DNA of 64,000 nt from Paralvinella palmiformis (lineage: Eukaryota; Annelida; Polychaeta; Terebellida; Alvinellidae), in the NCBI GenBank assembly GCA_025642065.1, contig JAODUP010000219.1:186001-250000 (forward strand), written 5' to 3'. The position numbers and the translations under genes are program-made. Positions 33,011 through 43,494 of the stretch are shown here, one piece after another (within the stretch, counting starts at the first letter, position 1; every line of letters begins with the position of its first letter). Below the pieces are notes generated by a model that saw only the letters and a list, made by a program, of their open reading frames with translations, was not told the origin of the DNA and ran no database searches.

Positions 33011-34568
33011 AAAATTGAAACTACGTGTGTTTGTTTATCGAGTACCAGAATCGTGAGAGAATGGCCGCGGAATCGTGTACGTTTTGGCGTTTCATATTAT
33101 AATAGTTATTTTGAAACGATAAGTTCTAGTAATGCACTGTTATGAAATAATTTACTATAAAATGTGTCTCTTTCATTTAGCTAATGACTTCGAACATTAT
33201 AATAGATTTAATAAAGGACAAAATCTAGTCAAGGTTTTCCTGTATTATCGCTCATCGAGCCCTCAAGCTAAATTATAGACTAGTCTAGATCTATTCGACC
33301 TCGGTGTAAAAAGACTATTTATTTTTATATTTTATTGTACAGAACTAAACACAGACCCACATGACAAGAAAGCAGATGATATATTTAGTTAGACTAGTCT
33401 AGTACTAGGGTCGAATCCAGGACATTTAATGATTTAGTCAACGGACATTTAGCCAATATTTGCAGGGGGGACATTTAGCCAACATTCCAAAATTTTGATT
33501 ATGTTTATGTGAGTTTTCATAAATATAGTTGTTTCAATAAATACAAAACATTGTATGTAACTGTATTTTTGTAATTCATTGTACAAATGTAACAAACACA
33601 AAGTGATGTCTTATATTCTAAAACTTCAGACACGGATGTTACATATATGACATAGTCCAAAGCTGTTATATTCTATTATTAAGTCTACATCGTAATACTT
33701 TTAATATATTTGTTTGTGTTATCTATATTGTTTCCATATTTTATATTTCTTAACTGGGCGCTAAGTATAAAGATACTTGAATAAAATATTGAGTCATTTA
33801 AGAACAGAAAAAAAACCTAGCGAGCCATAATAATCTCATTTAAATTTATCGCTCAAATAATGACACAAGTATTTCTTTATAGTGTTTGTAATTAACAAAT
33901 ATCAAAATGCTCAATGACTTCAATGCCATTCCATGTCTTGCATACAGTTATTGAATTTTGGTTTAAATACGGACGTATATCTGTATGATTTAAAAATGTG
34001 TGACACAGACTGCCGGTATGTGACGGACTCGATAATCATATTCTCGTTTATCCCACATATTATCATGCCACAAACCTTGTGGATCAACAAATTCTGACTG
34101 TACATAAAACAGAATCACTGTAAAGGAAGCCAGATCTAATTGCCCTGTGGCCCTTTTATCCTACTAGCCTATAGAGGTCACTGGTTCCATGTGAAAGAAG
34201 TTTAGTGTCATTGAGGATGGTCTGGTCAACTTGAAGGTACACCAAATAGAAGCACTGTAAACAAAGCCAGATCTATTTGCACTAGGTGACCCATTTATTT
34301 GATAGTGTCTTTCACATACATACATTTTTATTAGCACACTACTCAATATTTGGAGTACAGACAGTTGCTCTAAACTTCAATTCCCTAATAATTGGTAATA
34401 TTCATCCCAATAATTATATAGGTGATATGATACTAAGAAATATATTTATGAATTAAAAATCATTTACTTTTTAAAAAATTTCCTCATTAACAATTCACTG
34501 GTGAGTAAGTGTCCACTTTTTCATTTTGTTTGGTGAGCAACTGTCTGGGTGAGCAACTATCCTACACC

Positions 34569-34812
34569 CTAATATTTGACACATGAATGTCTATATGAAT
34601 AGTGGGAATATAACAAAATAATGACAGTTATTATTCTTCTGCACACAAAGTGAAGAAAGTGAACAATTAAATAGTCTAATTCAGCACTGCCTCTGAGAAT
34701 CCTATAGCAGAATACCATCTTAAAAGCTTTACTGTTGCATAGAAGATTGTGCACTTTAGGGTGAATATTTACAAAGTTTGAAAATATTCGCTCACTTGAT
34801 GCTGATGAAACT
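34569..34812 (-). pseudogene. hAT transposase C-terminal fragment (hATC motif)
   Basis: The frame SVSSASSERIFSNFVNIHPK followed by VHNLLCNSKAFKMVFCY matches the hATC dimerisation region (consensus SSxSERxFS...). It is joined directly to a BED-like N-terminus, so the DDE core is deleted. Confidence 0.65.
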
Positions 34813-35153
34813 GAATCCATTGAACATTTTGTGTAGTGGACTATTATTAGCTTGCTGATGATCACACTTTTTGCACTTTGCACATTTCTTATTTCCAACG
34901 GAACATGTAAAAAAAGTTCCCAAGTGGAATTCTCTAGTCTTCCACCTTTATATAGTACTAAAGGCTAGATATCAAATAATGAATGAATCCATTGAACATT
35001 TTGTGTAGTGGACTATTATTAGCTTGCTGATGATCACACTTTTTGCACTTTGCATATTTCTTATTTCCAACGGCAACATGTAAAAAATGTTCCCAAGTGG
35101 AATTATCTGGCCTTCCACCTTTATAAGTACTAAAGGCTAGATATCAAATAATA
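34813..35153 (-). repeat. 172-bp tandem duplication carrying a BED zinc-finger segment
   Basis: Units 34813-34984 and 34985-35153 are almost identical. The minus strand of the second reads NSTWEHFLHVAVGNKKYAKC followed by KKCDHQQANN, with the W-x-HF and C-x2-C pattern of a BED finger. The first unit has indels that break this frame. Confidence 0.75.
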
Positions 35154-35279
35154 ATCACAGTATTAGTTCAATAATTTAAGCCAACATGTAGGTATGTATC
35201 AATGTGATATAACACTATGATCATGAGAAAGTGTAACACTGTTTCAAATTAAATTCAGACTGGCTTTCTATACTGAGGT

Positions 35280-35460
35280 AGAATGAAGTCACATTTTAAA
35301 ACTATGATATATCACCTGGGTTATGCAGTCACATCTTAACAACATTACAATACATGTAAGTGTCAACATTGGATAGAGGGTTATTCTGAGACTAGTAGAT
35401 TATCTGCCATATATGCAAGTAGTAATAACCTACATACCAGATATAGTTAAGTAGTTAACG
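35280..35460 (-). repeat. Dispersed repeat, partner of 2225-2410
   Basis: Reverse-complement match to 2225-2410. It lies within the hAT element, so it is probably element sequence. Confidence 0.7.
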
Positions 35461-35805
35461 GTGTTAATAACATCTGTGTAAAAAAACTCCCAACCCTGAC
35501 ATATCATTATTTATATTTATGTATAATACGGAGAAAACAGTATATAGTAATATAAATATACAAATTGTACAAAAAGCAGCAATAATTATTATGTTGCTAA
35601 CATCTTATCTAAAGATAGGCCTATATTTGCAACATCCATAAAGAGAACATAATATTGACAGAGCATACACACACTCAAAAATATAACAATATACATGTAG
35701 ATGTAAGATGAAAATTTTGAATGTTGGCTAAATGTCCCCCCTGCAAATATTGGCTAAGTGTCCGTTGGCTAAATGTCTGGTTACCACTAGGGTCACTCAC
35801 TGTAG

Positions 35806-35855
35806 TACTACTAGACACTAGTACTAGTAACTAGAGTACTAGTTGTCTAGTAGTA
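35806..35855. repeat. Near-perfect hairpin in a CTAGT-rich tract
   Basis: Arms TACTACTAGACA / TGTCTAGTAGTA (12 bp) extended inward by CTAGTACT / AGTACTAG: 20 paired bases each side. It sits 11 bp beyond the target duplication of the hAT element. Confidence 0.85.
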
Positions 35856-35959
35856 GTCTAAGTAGATAGTACTAGATCTAATACTAGAGTAGTAAAGAAA
35901 AGACTCAAAGGGCTGCAATTTTAAATAAATATCTGTTCTCTACTCTAGTCTGTTCACCA

Positions 35960-37200
35960 GAGAATCTGATGATGAACTCAGAACTGCCAACATTCCAACC
36001 AAACAAGAAAATAAATTATAAAAACAAGCTCAAAATATATTAGAGAAACTAAAAATAAGCAAATCACCAGGACCAGATGGACTACACCCAGGATTCTGTA
36101 AACCACTCGCATTAATATTTAATAACAGTTTGGAACTAGGAACATTACACACTGAATGGAATAGTGGTTAAATAACAGCAATTTTCAAAAAGGGAAATAA
36201 ATCTAGTACTGGAAATTATGGACCAGTTAGTCTAACAAGTGTGGTGGCAAAATGTATGGAAACATAATAAGGGAACACACAATAAAATATTTTACAAACA
36301 ATAACATTTTTACAAACAGTTTGGTTTCCTAAGTGGTAGATCAACCTCACTACAGCTATTAAATGTTCTTGATCAATGGACTAAAGATTTAGATGAAGGA
36401 AGGTCAGTAGATTGCATATATATGGATTTCCAGAAATGTTTTAGTACTGTTCCACACAGAAGATTATTACACAAACTACAGGGTTATGGCATAGACAATC
36501 AGATAATACAATGGATAACAGACTTTAATTGGCAGGAAACAATGGTTCTCTGTACATATATATTAAACAAAGGAGACACCATTTACTAACTAGAAAATGT
36601 TGACCAAGAAAAGGATATTGGGGTTATAATTGACTCTAATATAGAATTTGACAAACATATAAATGCCAAAACAAATAAAGCAAACTCCATATTTTCTATT
36701 ATCCGATGCTCTGTTCAATTTCTATCTCCTCAAAATTGTATCCCCCTATACAAATCATTAGTACATAGCCATCTGGATTATCCCAGCTCAGTCTGGAGCC
36801 CCTATAAGCAGAAACATATTGATGCCTTGGAAAATGTACAGAGACAAGTGACCAGACAATTACCCACATTAGCAAAATTGTCATATGATTAATTCAACTT
36901 AAACTACCAACCCTAGTCTGTAGAAGAATTAGGGGGGGGGGGGATATGATTGAGGTCTACAAAATAATGAATGAAATCTATGGCAAAAACGTTACAACAT
37001 TCCTCAAAACCAAAGTACAATCAGCAGACCAAACAAGTCTAAGAGGCTACAAATACCAATTATATATAGAGTGAATAATTTTTTTTTATGAAAACTAAAT
37101 TTTTCTATTAGAATAATTAACATATGTAACAGTTTGCCTAGGGAGGTAGCTGAAGCCCCCAGCATTAATTCATTCAAGAATCGCCTAGACAAATAATTGA
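35960..37200 (+). pseudogene. CR1-type LINE reverse transcriptase, decayed
   Basis: Plus-strand frames with stops and shifts read ISKSPGPDGLHPGF, AIFKKGNKS..GNYGPVSLTS, DQWTKDLDEGRSVDCIYMDF, then QKCFSTVPHRRLLHKLQGYG (reverse transcriptase blocks; the first catalytic Asp is present). After a deletion that removes the catalytic DD box comes the C-terminus: DIGVIIDSNIEFDKHINAKT, SLVHSHLDYPSSVWSPYKQK and RGDMIEVYKIMN. The domain order is that of CR1/jockey-clade LINEs. Inactive. Confidence 0.85.
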
Positions 37201-37301
37201 GCCACCAGGATATTGTCTTCAGTTACAAAGCCAAGCTGAACATCAACAGAAAGAGTCCTGCAGCTGTATTTATGAAGACCTGGAAACAGTAGCAGCCAGC
37301 T

Positions 37302-37310
<9 letters not shown>

Positions 37311-37334
<24 letters not shown>

Positions 37335-37368
37335 ATTGTATTATATATATATATATATATATATATAC
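37311..37368. repeat. (AT)n microsatellites flanking TTGTATT
   Basis: Two TA tracts next to a short CA tract at the end of the LINE remnant. Confidence 0.9.
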
Positions 37369-37391
37369 CAGTTAACTCACAGCATTGAGGG

Positions 37392-37930
37392 ATGTTGTTC
37401 CTAGGGATATTTCATTATGATTATACAAGTACCAGGTCCAGAAACTGTGTAAGTCACTGGAGAAAGGAAGGAAGTGAATATACTAAGTTTGTTGTGCTAT
37501 GCCATGAAGTTTTGCCTATACCTGGTCCTGTTCCATCAATAATAACTGGATCATCAACATCAGCTACACCATCTACTCATGAACCTGCATTATCTCCAGC
37601 TGGTCCTTTGAAGCTTTCCTTGAGGAAAGGTTTCTCGTCTCCATGTCTTGACCATATCACACATATTGGGAGGAGACTGGAGTTCGCATCAAGAGGTAAA
37701 GTTGAAATGTAGAGGAAATATTTGGCAAAACCGAAGGACCTGAAAGCATGACATCACAAGACGGAAAAGGTGAAGTGTTTAAATCAGGTTATAAAAAGAA
37801 ATGATACCATAATCATGAAACTGAAAGAGAAGTTGGTGGATGACAGTCTACATCAGGAACTGGATGATCACCACACTTGCCGTACTAACATGGAAGCATC
37901 GGTGACTGAAGTAGTACTTTGAGGGCCGCT
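37392..37930 (+). pseudogene. Coding-like fragment, possibly THAP/P-element-related
   Basis: A 106-codon frame with a Pro/Ser/Thr-rich linker (VLPIPGPVPSIITGSSTSAT) is followed, in shifted frames, by a basic coiled-coil-like piece (QVIKRNDTIIMKLKEKLVDD). A THAP domain followed by linker and coil has this layout, but the zinc ligands are not clear. Weak. Confidence 0.2.
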
Positions 37931-40034
37931 CACATAACCTGATTCAGAGTAATGGTAAACAATGCTTTGTCACATTTGTATTCAAAGCTGCATTTATTGT
38001 TATCCAGTGAATGATGGATGGCATCCATCCTTTCTGTTTCTTGAACCATGTAAGCCAACTGATTTAGAGTAAATTGATACACTGATTTTGTAACATATTT
38101 GAGGTTACTAGAATCTCTTGTTAATTGTCGGCTATCTTCGTTGGATTAGTCAGGAAATTAATTGAGGGGACCCACATTTGAGAGTGTCCAAGTGTGAGGA
38201 AAAATACAGAAATAGCAACGAGGGGTATGGGGGGGGCACGCTTTCACTAAAAGCCCTTGATCAACCTAATTAATTCCACAACCGAAAATGCCCATTTGGA
38301 GGTTTTTAAAATATGTTTTTACTTTCAGATTGGTCAGATGCTGTTGTACAGTATTCAGTTGGCTGATTCTTTCAAACTGAACACATCTCACAGTTTCAGT
38401 GGGAGACGAATTTAATGGTAAATGTTACTTTTGCTTAATTTTATTATTTAGTAACTTAGGAGTCATCCATAATTACCACATACACCCTTTCTGATACACC
38501 CTCCCCTTTGAAAGTGTATAGATGTTCAAAATGATGATTAAATGTTATTAGTAATAGTATTTGTTAGTAATTATTTTGAAGATGGGAGGGCAAGCGATTA
38601 GTGGACACTGTTATTTTAATAACTTTTCAATATTAATTATTATTAATTTAATATAGTGCATTTTTGAACCAGTTAGCTATCAAAAGTGCTTCACAATCTG
38701 GATACATGCAAAATATTAAATTTATACATTAGAAATTTCCAAAAAGTTAGGTCTATAGGTTTTTTGAAGACTGGAGTTGATTGAATATTTCTGATATCAG
38801 TCAGCAGTTCATTTCAGGTTTAGTAATGCTGAAGGATCTGTCAGCAAATGTATTTCTTCTGGTGAAAGGAAACTCCAGGGTACATGCTCCAGTTGTTGAC
38901 CTTAATCTGTCAACTCATCTTTACCTTTAGTTTGTTAATTAGATATTCGGTAGATGGCACCACCACATGATGGGATAATTGATCTGTGACAACTGACTGT
39001 GGGGGGTTTATCAAAACCAAATCATTGATCAACATTAACTCCCCCACCTTATTTATTGAAAGATCTATGTAGCTCTAAATATAATTTATGATTTAGATAA
39101 ATTGCACAATTCTGTAAATGCACCCATAAACAAAATTTTGTTATTAATACATTTTGAGAATATATTTTGTGTTGATGATTTGAAGAATATTTTTTCTTTG
39201 TATTTAAATTCATTCTGACCTATTCCGGCTGAAGTTCAAAGTTTTTCAGATTAATTCATCTGTTAGTGGTGTGTATGTGAATGAGTGTTTTTATTTTTCC
39301 TCTACATTAGTCACCTCTGGGACATAAAGCTGAGGGGTTACTCTTTATGTTCCCAGAGTTTTGCGTAGCAGAGTATTGCCTGATCTTATTTATTATAATT
39401 ATTGTTATTATTATAATAGAATATTTATCAGGTGCTCTTTTCTTACATTAAAAAGCTGCCCAGAAATAGTGGACATGATCAATAGGAGATAAATAAATTA
39501 GCACCAATAATGAAATGCTTAAATAGGAATGATATAGTATTAAAAGAAATTACACATTGATGGTTACCAAACATTTATCATTCGGTGTAATCTCTATGTC
39601 ATCACAAACAATAAACTTATGTTATATTAGTCGATTACATTTTTCCAATTCCACTCGATTCCATTTGGTCAATTCCAATTTCACATCAAATTGATCAATT
39701 CCAAATGTATCAATTCCATTTTTTACCTACTACTTTTTACCATGAGTAGGTACTCGCGAGTACTTGCATGAGTAGGTACTCCGGGTACCTACTTGGAATA
39801 CCTACTCTGAGTATTTTATATTCCAAGTAGCATTGTCATGGAAAAATATTTCTGAATTAAAAATTTAAGTGGTAAATTATTTTGTGGATTAAATTGTTTT
39901 GTAGGAAATTTATCAATTCCAATTCCATTTTTTTTAAATAAACAATTCCGGAATTGAACTAACCCTATGTCTAATATTAGTATATTCTTATGGTTGAGCT
40001 GTTTACCCCTCTCTCTCTCTCTCTCTCTCTAAGG
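37931..40034. other. Gene-free stretch with repeat-like segments and palindromes
   Basis: A SINE-like head near 38650-38700 resembles 1690-1760. At 39640-39730 the phrase TCAATTCCA recurs several times. Palindromes GTACTCGCGAGTAC (39750-39763) and GTAGGTAC...GTACCTAC (39772-39792) follow. A (CT)n tract lies at about 40012-40031. No gene seen. Confidence 0.5.
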
Positions 40035-40395
40035 CAACATATCCCACAAACACAGCTATGGGCCATATTTAAAACCACACCCTGGAGGTTTGTAGTGCAG
40101 TACTATAGCCACAACACCATCGGAATGCTGAATGACCAAGGGTGAAGCTATGCTACTGTATAAGTTTTCAGGCTTATCCAAGATATTGTGCCTGAATAGC
40201 ACATCTGCTGCAATCCTTCATATATCTGGGTTTGAATCCTAGTGATGCATGTGTATGTGGAATGTTTCCCTGGAGAGTTGTCCAGGGCGCTTTATTAAAT
40301 ATACATTATTATTATTGTCCCCATCCCGATTGTGTCAAGCGTGACCAAAGCTGAGCTTAACAAAACATTCACTGACTCACGTATCCAATATATTT
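40035..40395 (+). repeat. Possible SINE-derived sequence upstream of GT61 gene
   Basis: CCCACAAACACAG...CCTGGAGGTTT resembles 53155-53205. A tRNA-like stretch with GGGTTTGAATCCTAG (B-box-like) is near 40230, followed by an (ATT)n-like tail. Confidence 0.4.
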
Positions 40396-40410
40396 TTATA
40401 TTTCATATAA

Positions 40411-40604
40411 TGCCTCTGTGATCTAACGAGTAGTGTATTGGACCACAGATCTCTACCACCTGATTTCGAATCTCGGCTTGGGCATATCTGAAGGGTGTTT
40501 CATCTTTGACTTCAGTTCATTACCTTTGGAGGTCACTCAGCCCATTTAGCCTACCGTGTGCACAGAAGTGGCCGTAAAACATCAATCATCATCATCATCA
40601 TCAC
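40411..40604 (+). repeat. tRNA-derived SINE, family B, abutting the GT61 exon
   Basis: tRNA-like head (ATCTAACGAGTAGTGTATTGG ... TTTCGAATCTCGG), body CATTACCTTTGGAGGTCACT and an (ATC)n tail. Further copies are at 43219-43348 (+), 49611-49773 (-), 55038-55232 (-), 59509-59704 (-) and 63249-63437 (-). It ends 25 bp before the splice acceptor of the GT61 exon. Confidence 0.85.
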
Positions 40605-40642
40605 TTCCATTATATTGCTTCTTTTTCAGAACGGCTAAGAGA

Positions 40643-42484
40643 ATGGCTAACAGGACCAAGTACATTATGTGTCTGGTGTTGGCTGTCATTGTGTTTGTCG
40701 TTTATTGTGAGTTATACTGTGGATCTAAACTGGACCTGATGTACGATTTCTTGGGATTACATCATGACATCGCTGATGATCGTAGCCAGCTCGCTTCAGA
40801 TTATGGTGTACGCAATGTTCCTTTGTTCGGCACGTTCAGTAAGAGCCAGGATAAAGATGAGAGCCAGCCAGCGTCATTTGCGATGATACGAGGGGCATTG
40901 AAATCTACAAATGTGTCCCACCACTTCAGCGATGACTTGATAGTTAGTGGTGGTGTTAGAAACTCATCTGATAAAGATGATACAGATGTTGGAAATAGCG
41001 GAAGGATTTTTCATTCGTCCGCTTGCGTTACATCAGCCAACGTAATGGAGATGAGAGATGTCTTAATGTATCGTCCTAAGCCTTACAGCGCCTTCTGGGT
41101 GGATGTTGATGCGCCTCTGTTATACAGATTGAAGGTGTATAATCTGGCCATAGGTATCCTGAGAGCTAAAATTAGGAGAGAACGGGGCTATCGGATCTGG
41201 TCTGATCCGGCCCCGTCTCCAGTTGTTATCTGGGCGAGTCGTGATGACTTCTTTGAGCAGCTATCAAATTTCACTCACATTCAAACTGTTGCCCTGAGTT
41301 GGATCAGAAGTGAGTGCAGTGACCGCAACCTGCTGATAATGAGCTATCCAGAATGGATTGCCAGCGAACCTCTGTGTACGTGGATTAGGACTCCCGGCCA
41401 CACAAAGGCACGCTGGGATGCCGTCTACAACAGGACGTGTGTGACTGAATTGGATGCAGCGCTTCGTGAACGGCCTCTGGAGCCGCTTTATCTCCATGCC
41501 AAACCAATCAATCCAAATCACTACTGGCCAAATAAGGGACTTTCCTACCCGTGGCATTTCTATAGCGACCCTCCTCGTCATGTGTTATATCTTCACGTGG
41601 CTGAAGATGCCATTGTGACAAGTGTAGGTGATATTTTCAGTGGATCGGTGAAGATTGTGCCATATTCTTGCAGTCATGATCTGACACCATCAAAGCCGGA
41701 AGGCTATAGCCAAGCACTAATATTTTCTGAAGTTTTCATCATGTCAGGACATTGGGGAAGTGGCCATTTTCATAAATCCATTGAACTGATTCCTAGAATA
41801 GCTCCATATTTAGACTTTTTAATCAAGCATCCGGATATCATGATCCAGGTTTCAGAAACAGGAGGAAGGACAGCCAACACGTTAATTATCTTCGGGATCA
41901 GGAAAGAACGTCTGGTGTCTGGCAGCCTACGTGCCAAGATTGCATACCTGCCACAGGCGACTCCTTGCGGATTTGGACAGGTCCAGGAGTTGCAGGTGTT
42001 GTCTAAGTTATATAGAGATCACATACGCTCATATAAGAATGTGAAATCGCGCAATATTGTCGTGATTCACAGGTCAGGGTTGCGACGTCTCACGGATGCA
42101 TCACACATAGAGATGTCCATCGAGAAGCTGGCTGCTGAGTATGGGTTACAGTTTAGGCTGTATCACGACCAACAGCTGCCATCGTTCGAGGACACAATGA
42201 TCATGTTTAATGAGGCTGTACTTGTCGTGGCTCCTCATGGAGCAGGCTCTTCCAATATTTTGTTTTGTGAGCCCGGCACCTTTTTTGTGGAGTTTGTTTG
42301 CAACCAACCACACGTCAACATGTGCTACCAGCATGTTGCACACGTGTTGGGACTTCGATATCATGGGATACCATCAGAGGAAGGTTGCGAGGACCACATA
42401 AAAGTGAATCCAAAACTGATCGAGTTTGTCGTACGAACAAAGCTGGAGCAGTGGAAACATCTCCAAGCTGTTCGTCAGTCATAG
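40643..42484 (+). CDS. GT61 (DUF563) glycosyltransferase, type II membrane protein
   Basis: An intronless 613-aa coding frame for a Golgi/ER-lumenal glycosyltransferase of the GT61 family, which includes EOGT and POMGNT2 (sugar transfer to protein O-glycans). The start MANRTKY at 40643 is preferred: it gives a short cytosolic tail and one membrane segment (about residues 7-24, IMCLVLAVIVFVVYCELYC). The 29 codons upstream in the same frame are SINE sequence plus a polypyrimidine/CAG acceptor (CTTCTTTTTCAG, 40618-40629). The C-terminal GT61 part contains NIVVIHRSGLRRLTDAS, FEDTMIMFNEAVLVVAPHGA and GSSNILFCEPGTFFVEF (about residues 525-550), the donor-binding core of the family. The acceptor substrate is unknown. 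Poly(A) signal AATAAA at 42887-42892. A non-coding 5' exon upstream is implied by the acceptor. Confidence 0.85.
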   Translation: MANRTKYIMCLVLAVIVFVVYCELYCGSKLDLMYDFLGLHHDIADDRSQLASDYGVRNVPLFGTFSKSQDKDESQPASFAMIRGALKSTNVSHHFSDDLIVSGGVRNSSDKDDTDVGNSGRIFHSSACVTSANVMEMRDVLMYRPKPYSAFWVDVDAPLLYRLKVYNLAIGILRAKIRRERGYRIWSDPAPSPVVIWASRDDFFEQLSNFTHIQTVALSWIRSECSDRNLLIMSYPEWIASEPLCTWIRTPGHTKARWDAVYNRTCVTELDAALRERPLEPLYLHAKPINPNHYWPNKGLSYPWHFYSDPPRHVLYLHVAEDAIVTSVGDIFSGSVKIVPYSCSHDLTPSKPEGYSQALIFSEVFIMSGHWGSGHFHKSIELIPRIAPYLDFLIKHPDIMIQVSETGGRTANTLIIFGIRKERLVSGSLRAKIAYLPQATPCGFGQVQELQVLSKLYRDHIRSYKNVKSRNIVVIHRSGLRRLTDASHIEMSIEKLAAEYGLQFRLYHDQQLPSFEDTMIMFNEAVLVVAPHGAGSSNILFCEPGTFFVEFVCNQPHVNMCYQHVAHVLGLRYHGIPSEEGCEDHIKVNPKLIEFVVRTKLEQWKHLQAVRQS

Positions 42485-42886
42485 AATCAAATATGGCTGC
42501 AATAGATTTGTATAAAAAAAACTGTGATATAACTTTCAGAATGTAAAGGTGCAAAATCAAGTTTTTACGTGTTTAAATGCTTTCCAAAAGTAATTTAAAT
42601 GTTACTATCCTCATTTCCGACATCAGTAAATATCTTTATTTTATAAAAATGAGGTGGATTCAAAGTAAATGAGACTGGTCAGTTGTTACATTCCGTGGAT
42701 TTAAATGTAATATTTAGATCTTTCTGAGTTTAACAGAAACTCTTTCAGACTAAACACTCCTATTTGCCTTTAATTAGGTAGGACCAAGGTGCTAGTTCGT
42801 CTTTTCACTCCAAATTAGACTTGACACAGTGTCAAATCGAAATTGGTTGACAGTTGTTTCCTGAAAGTTATACAATTATTTAATCA

Positions 42887-42892
42887 AATAAA
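42887..42892 (+). terminator. Poly(A) signal of the GT61 gene
   Basis: AATAAA 403 bp past the stop, the first canonical signal downstream, giving a short 3' UTR. Confidence 0.6.
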
Positions 42893-43218
42893 ATGTATTA
42901 CTACATCATAATTCATTGGCTTCCAGAGGTACTTCTGCTTCACGATGTTTGGAGTATTTACATTTCATTTTGTTTCGTCTCCATGTCTGCATGAAACTAG
43001 TGTCTCTGTCTTACAAGAAACTAATAACTGGTTGTTTTCTGTACATGCGACACATGGCTAATTTGTCAGTATGATCTTGATGTTCTGCCCGCAGGTTGTG
43101 CTATATTCTTGGCTGTTTCACTTCGGACGATCCGTATTGTTTACACACAGTCATCAGGATTCCATTTGTTTATATTAATTTAATTATATCATTCACCTGT
43201 TTAACATCGATGAATGTA

Positions 43219-43348
43219 AATCTCGGCGTGGGCATATCTGAAGACTGTTTCATCTTTGACTTCGCATCATTACCTTCGCAGGTTGCTCTGCCATTTGGTC
43301 TACCAGGTGTGCAAAAGTGGTCATAGAACATCAATTATCATCATCGAT
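43219..43348 (+). repeat. 5'-truncated SINE, family B, with 14-bp target duplication
   Basis: Only the 3' two thirds of family B remain (from AATCTCGGCGTGGGCATATC to an ATC tail). CATCGATGAATGTA occurs at 43205-43218 and 43342-43355, a perfect direct repeat flanking the insert. Confidence 0.85.
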
Positions 43349-43494
43349 GAATGTAGATCAAGTTTTCTGGTACTTGGTTAAAACGGTTGGATTTTTGCAA
43401 TCATGGACAGCTTGAAACTAAATGTTGCAAGATGATATCGAGATATAAAACAAGAGATAAAATACCAGGATTTTCTATTATAAAATATATAACT

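Larger units (their letters stand above)
33413..35785 (-). mobile_element. hAT-type DNA transposon, internally deleted, with TIRs and 9-bp target duplication
   Basis: TIRs of about 80 bp: left GGACATTTAGCCAATATTTG then CAGGGGGGACATTTAGCC (33440-33500); the right end carries the complement (35712-35785). The phrase GGACATTTAGCCAA recurs within each TIR. ACTAGGGTC flanks both sides (33404-33412 and 35786-35794). On the minus strand the interior encodes a BED-type finger (TWEHFLHVAV...YAKCKKC) and, after it, a hATC dimerisation motif (SSASSERIFSNF...), with the catalytic middle missing. A 172-bp tandem duplication lies inside (34813-35153). Confidence 0.8.
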
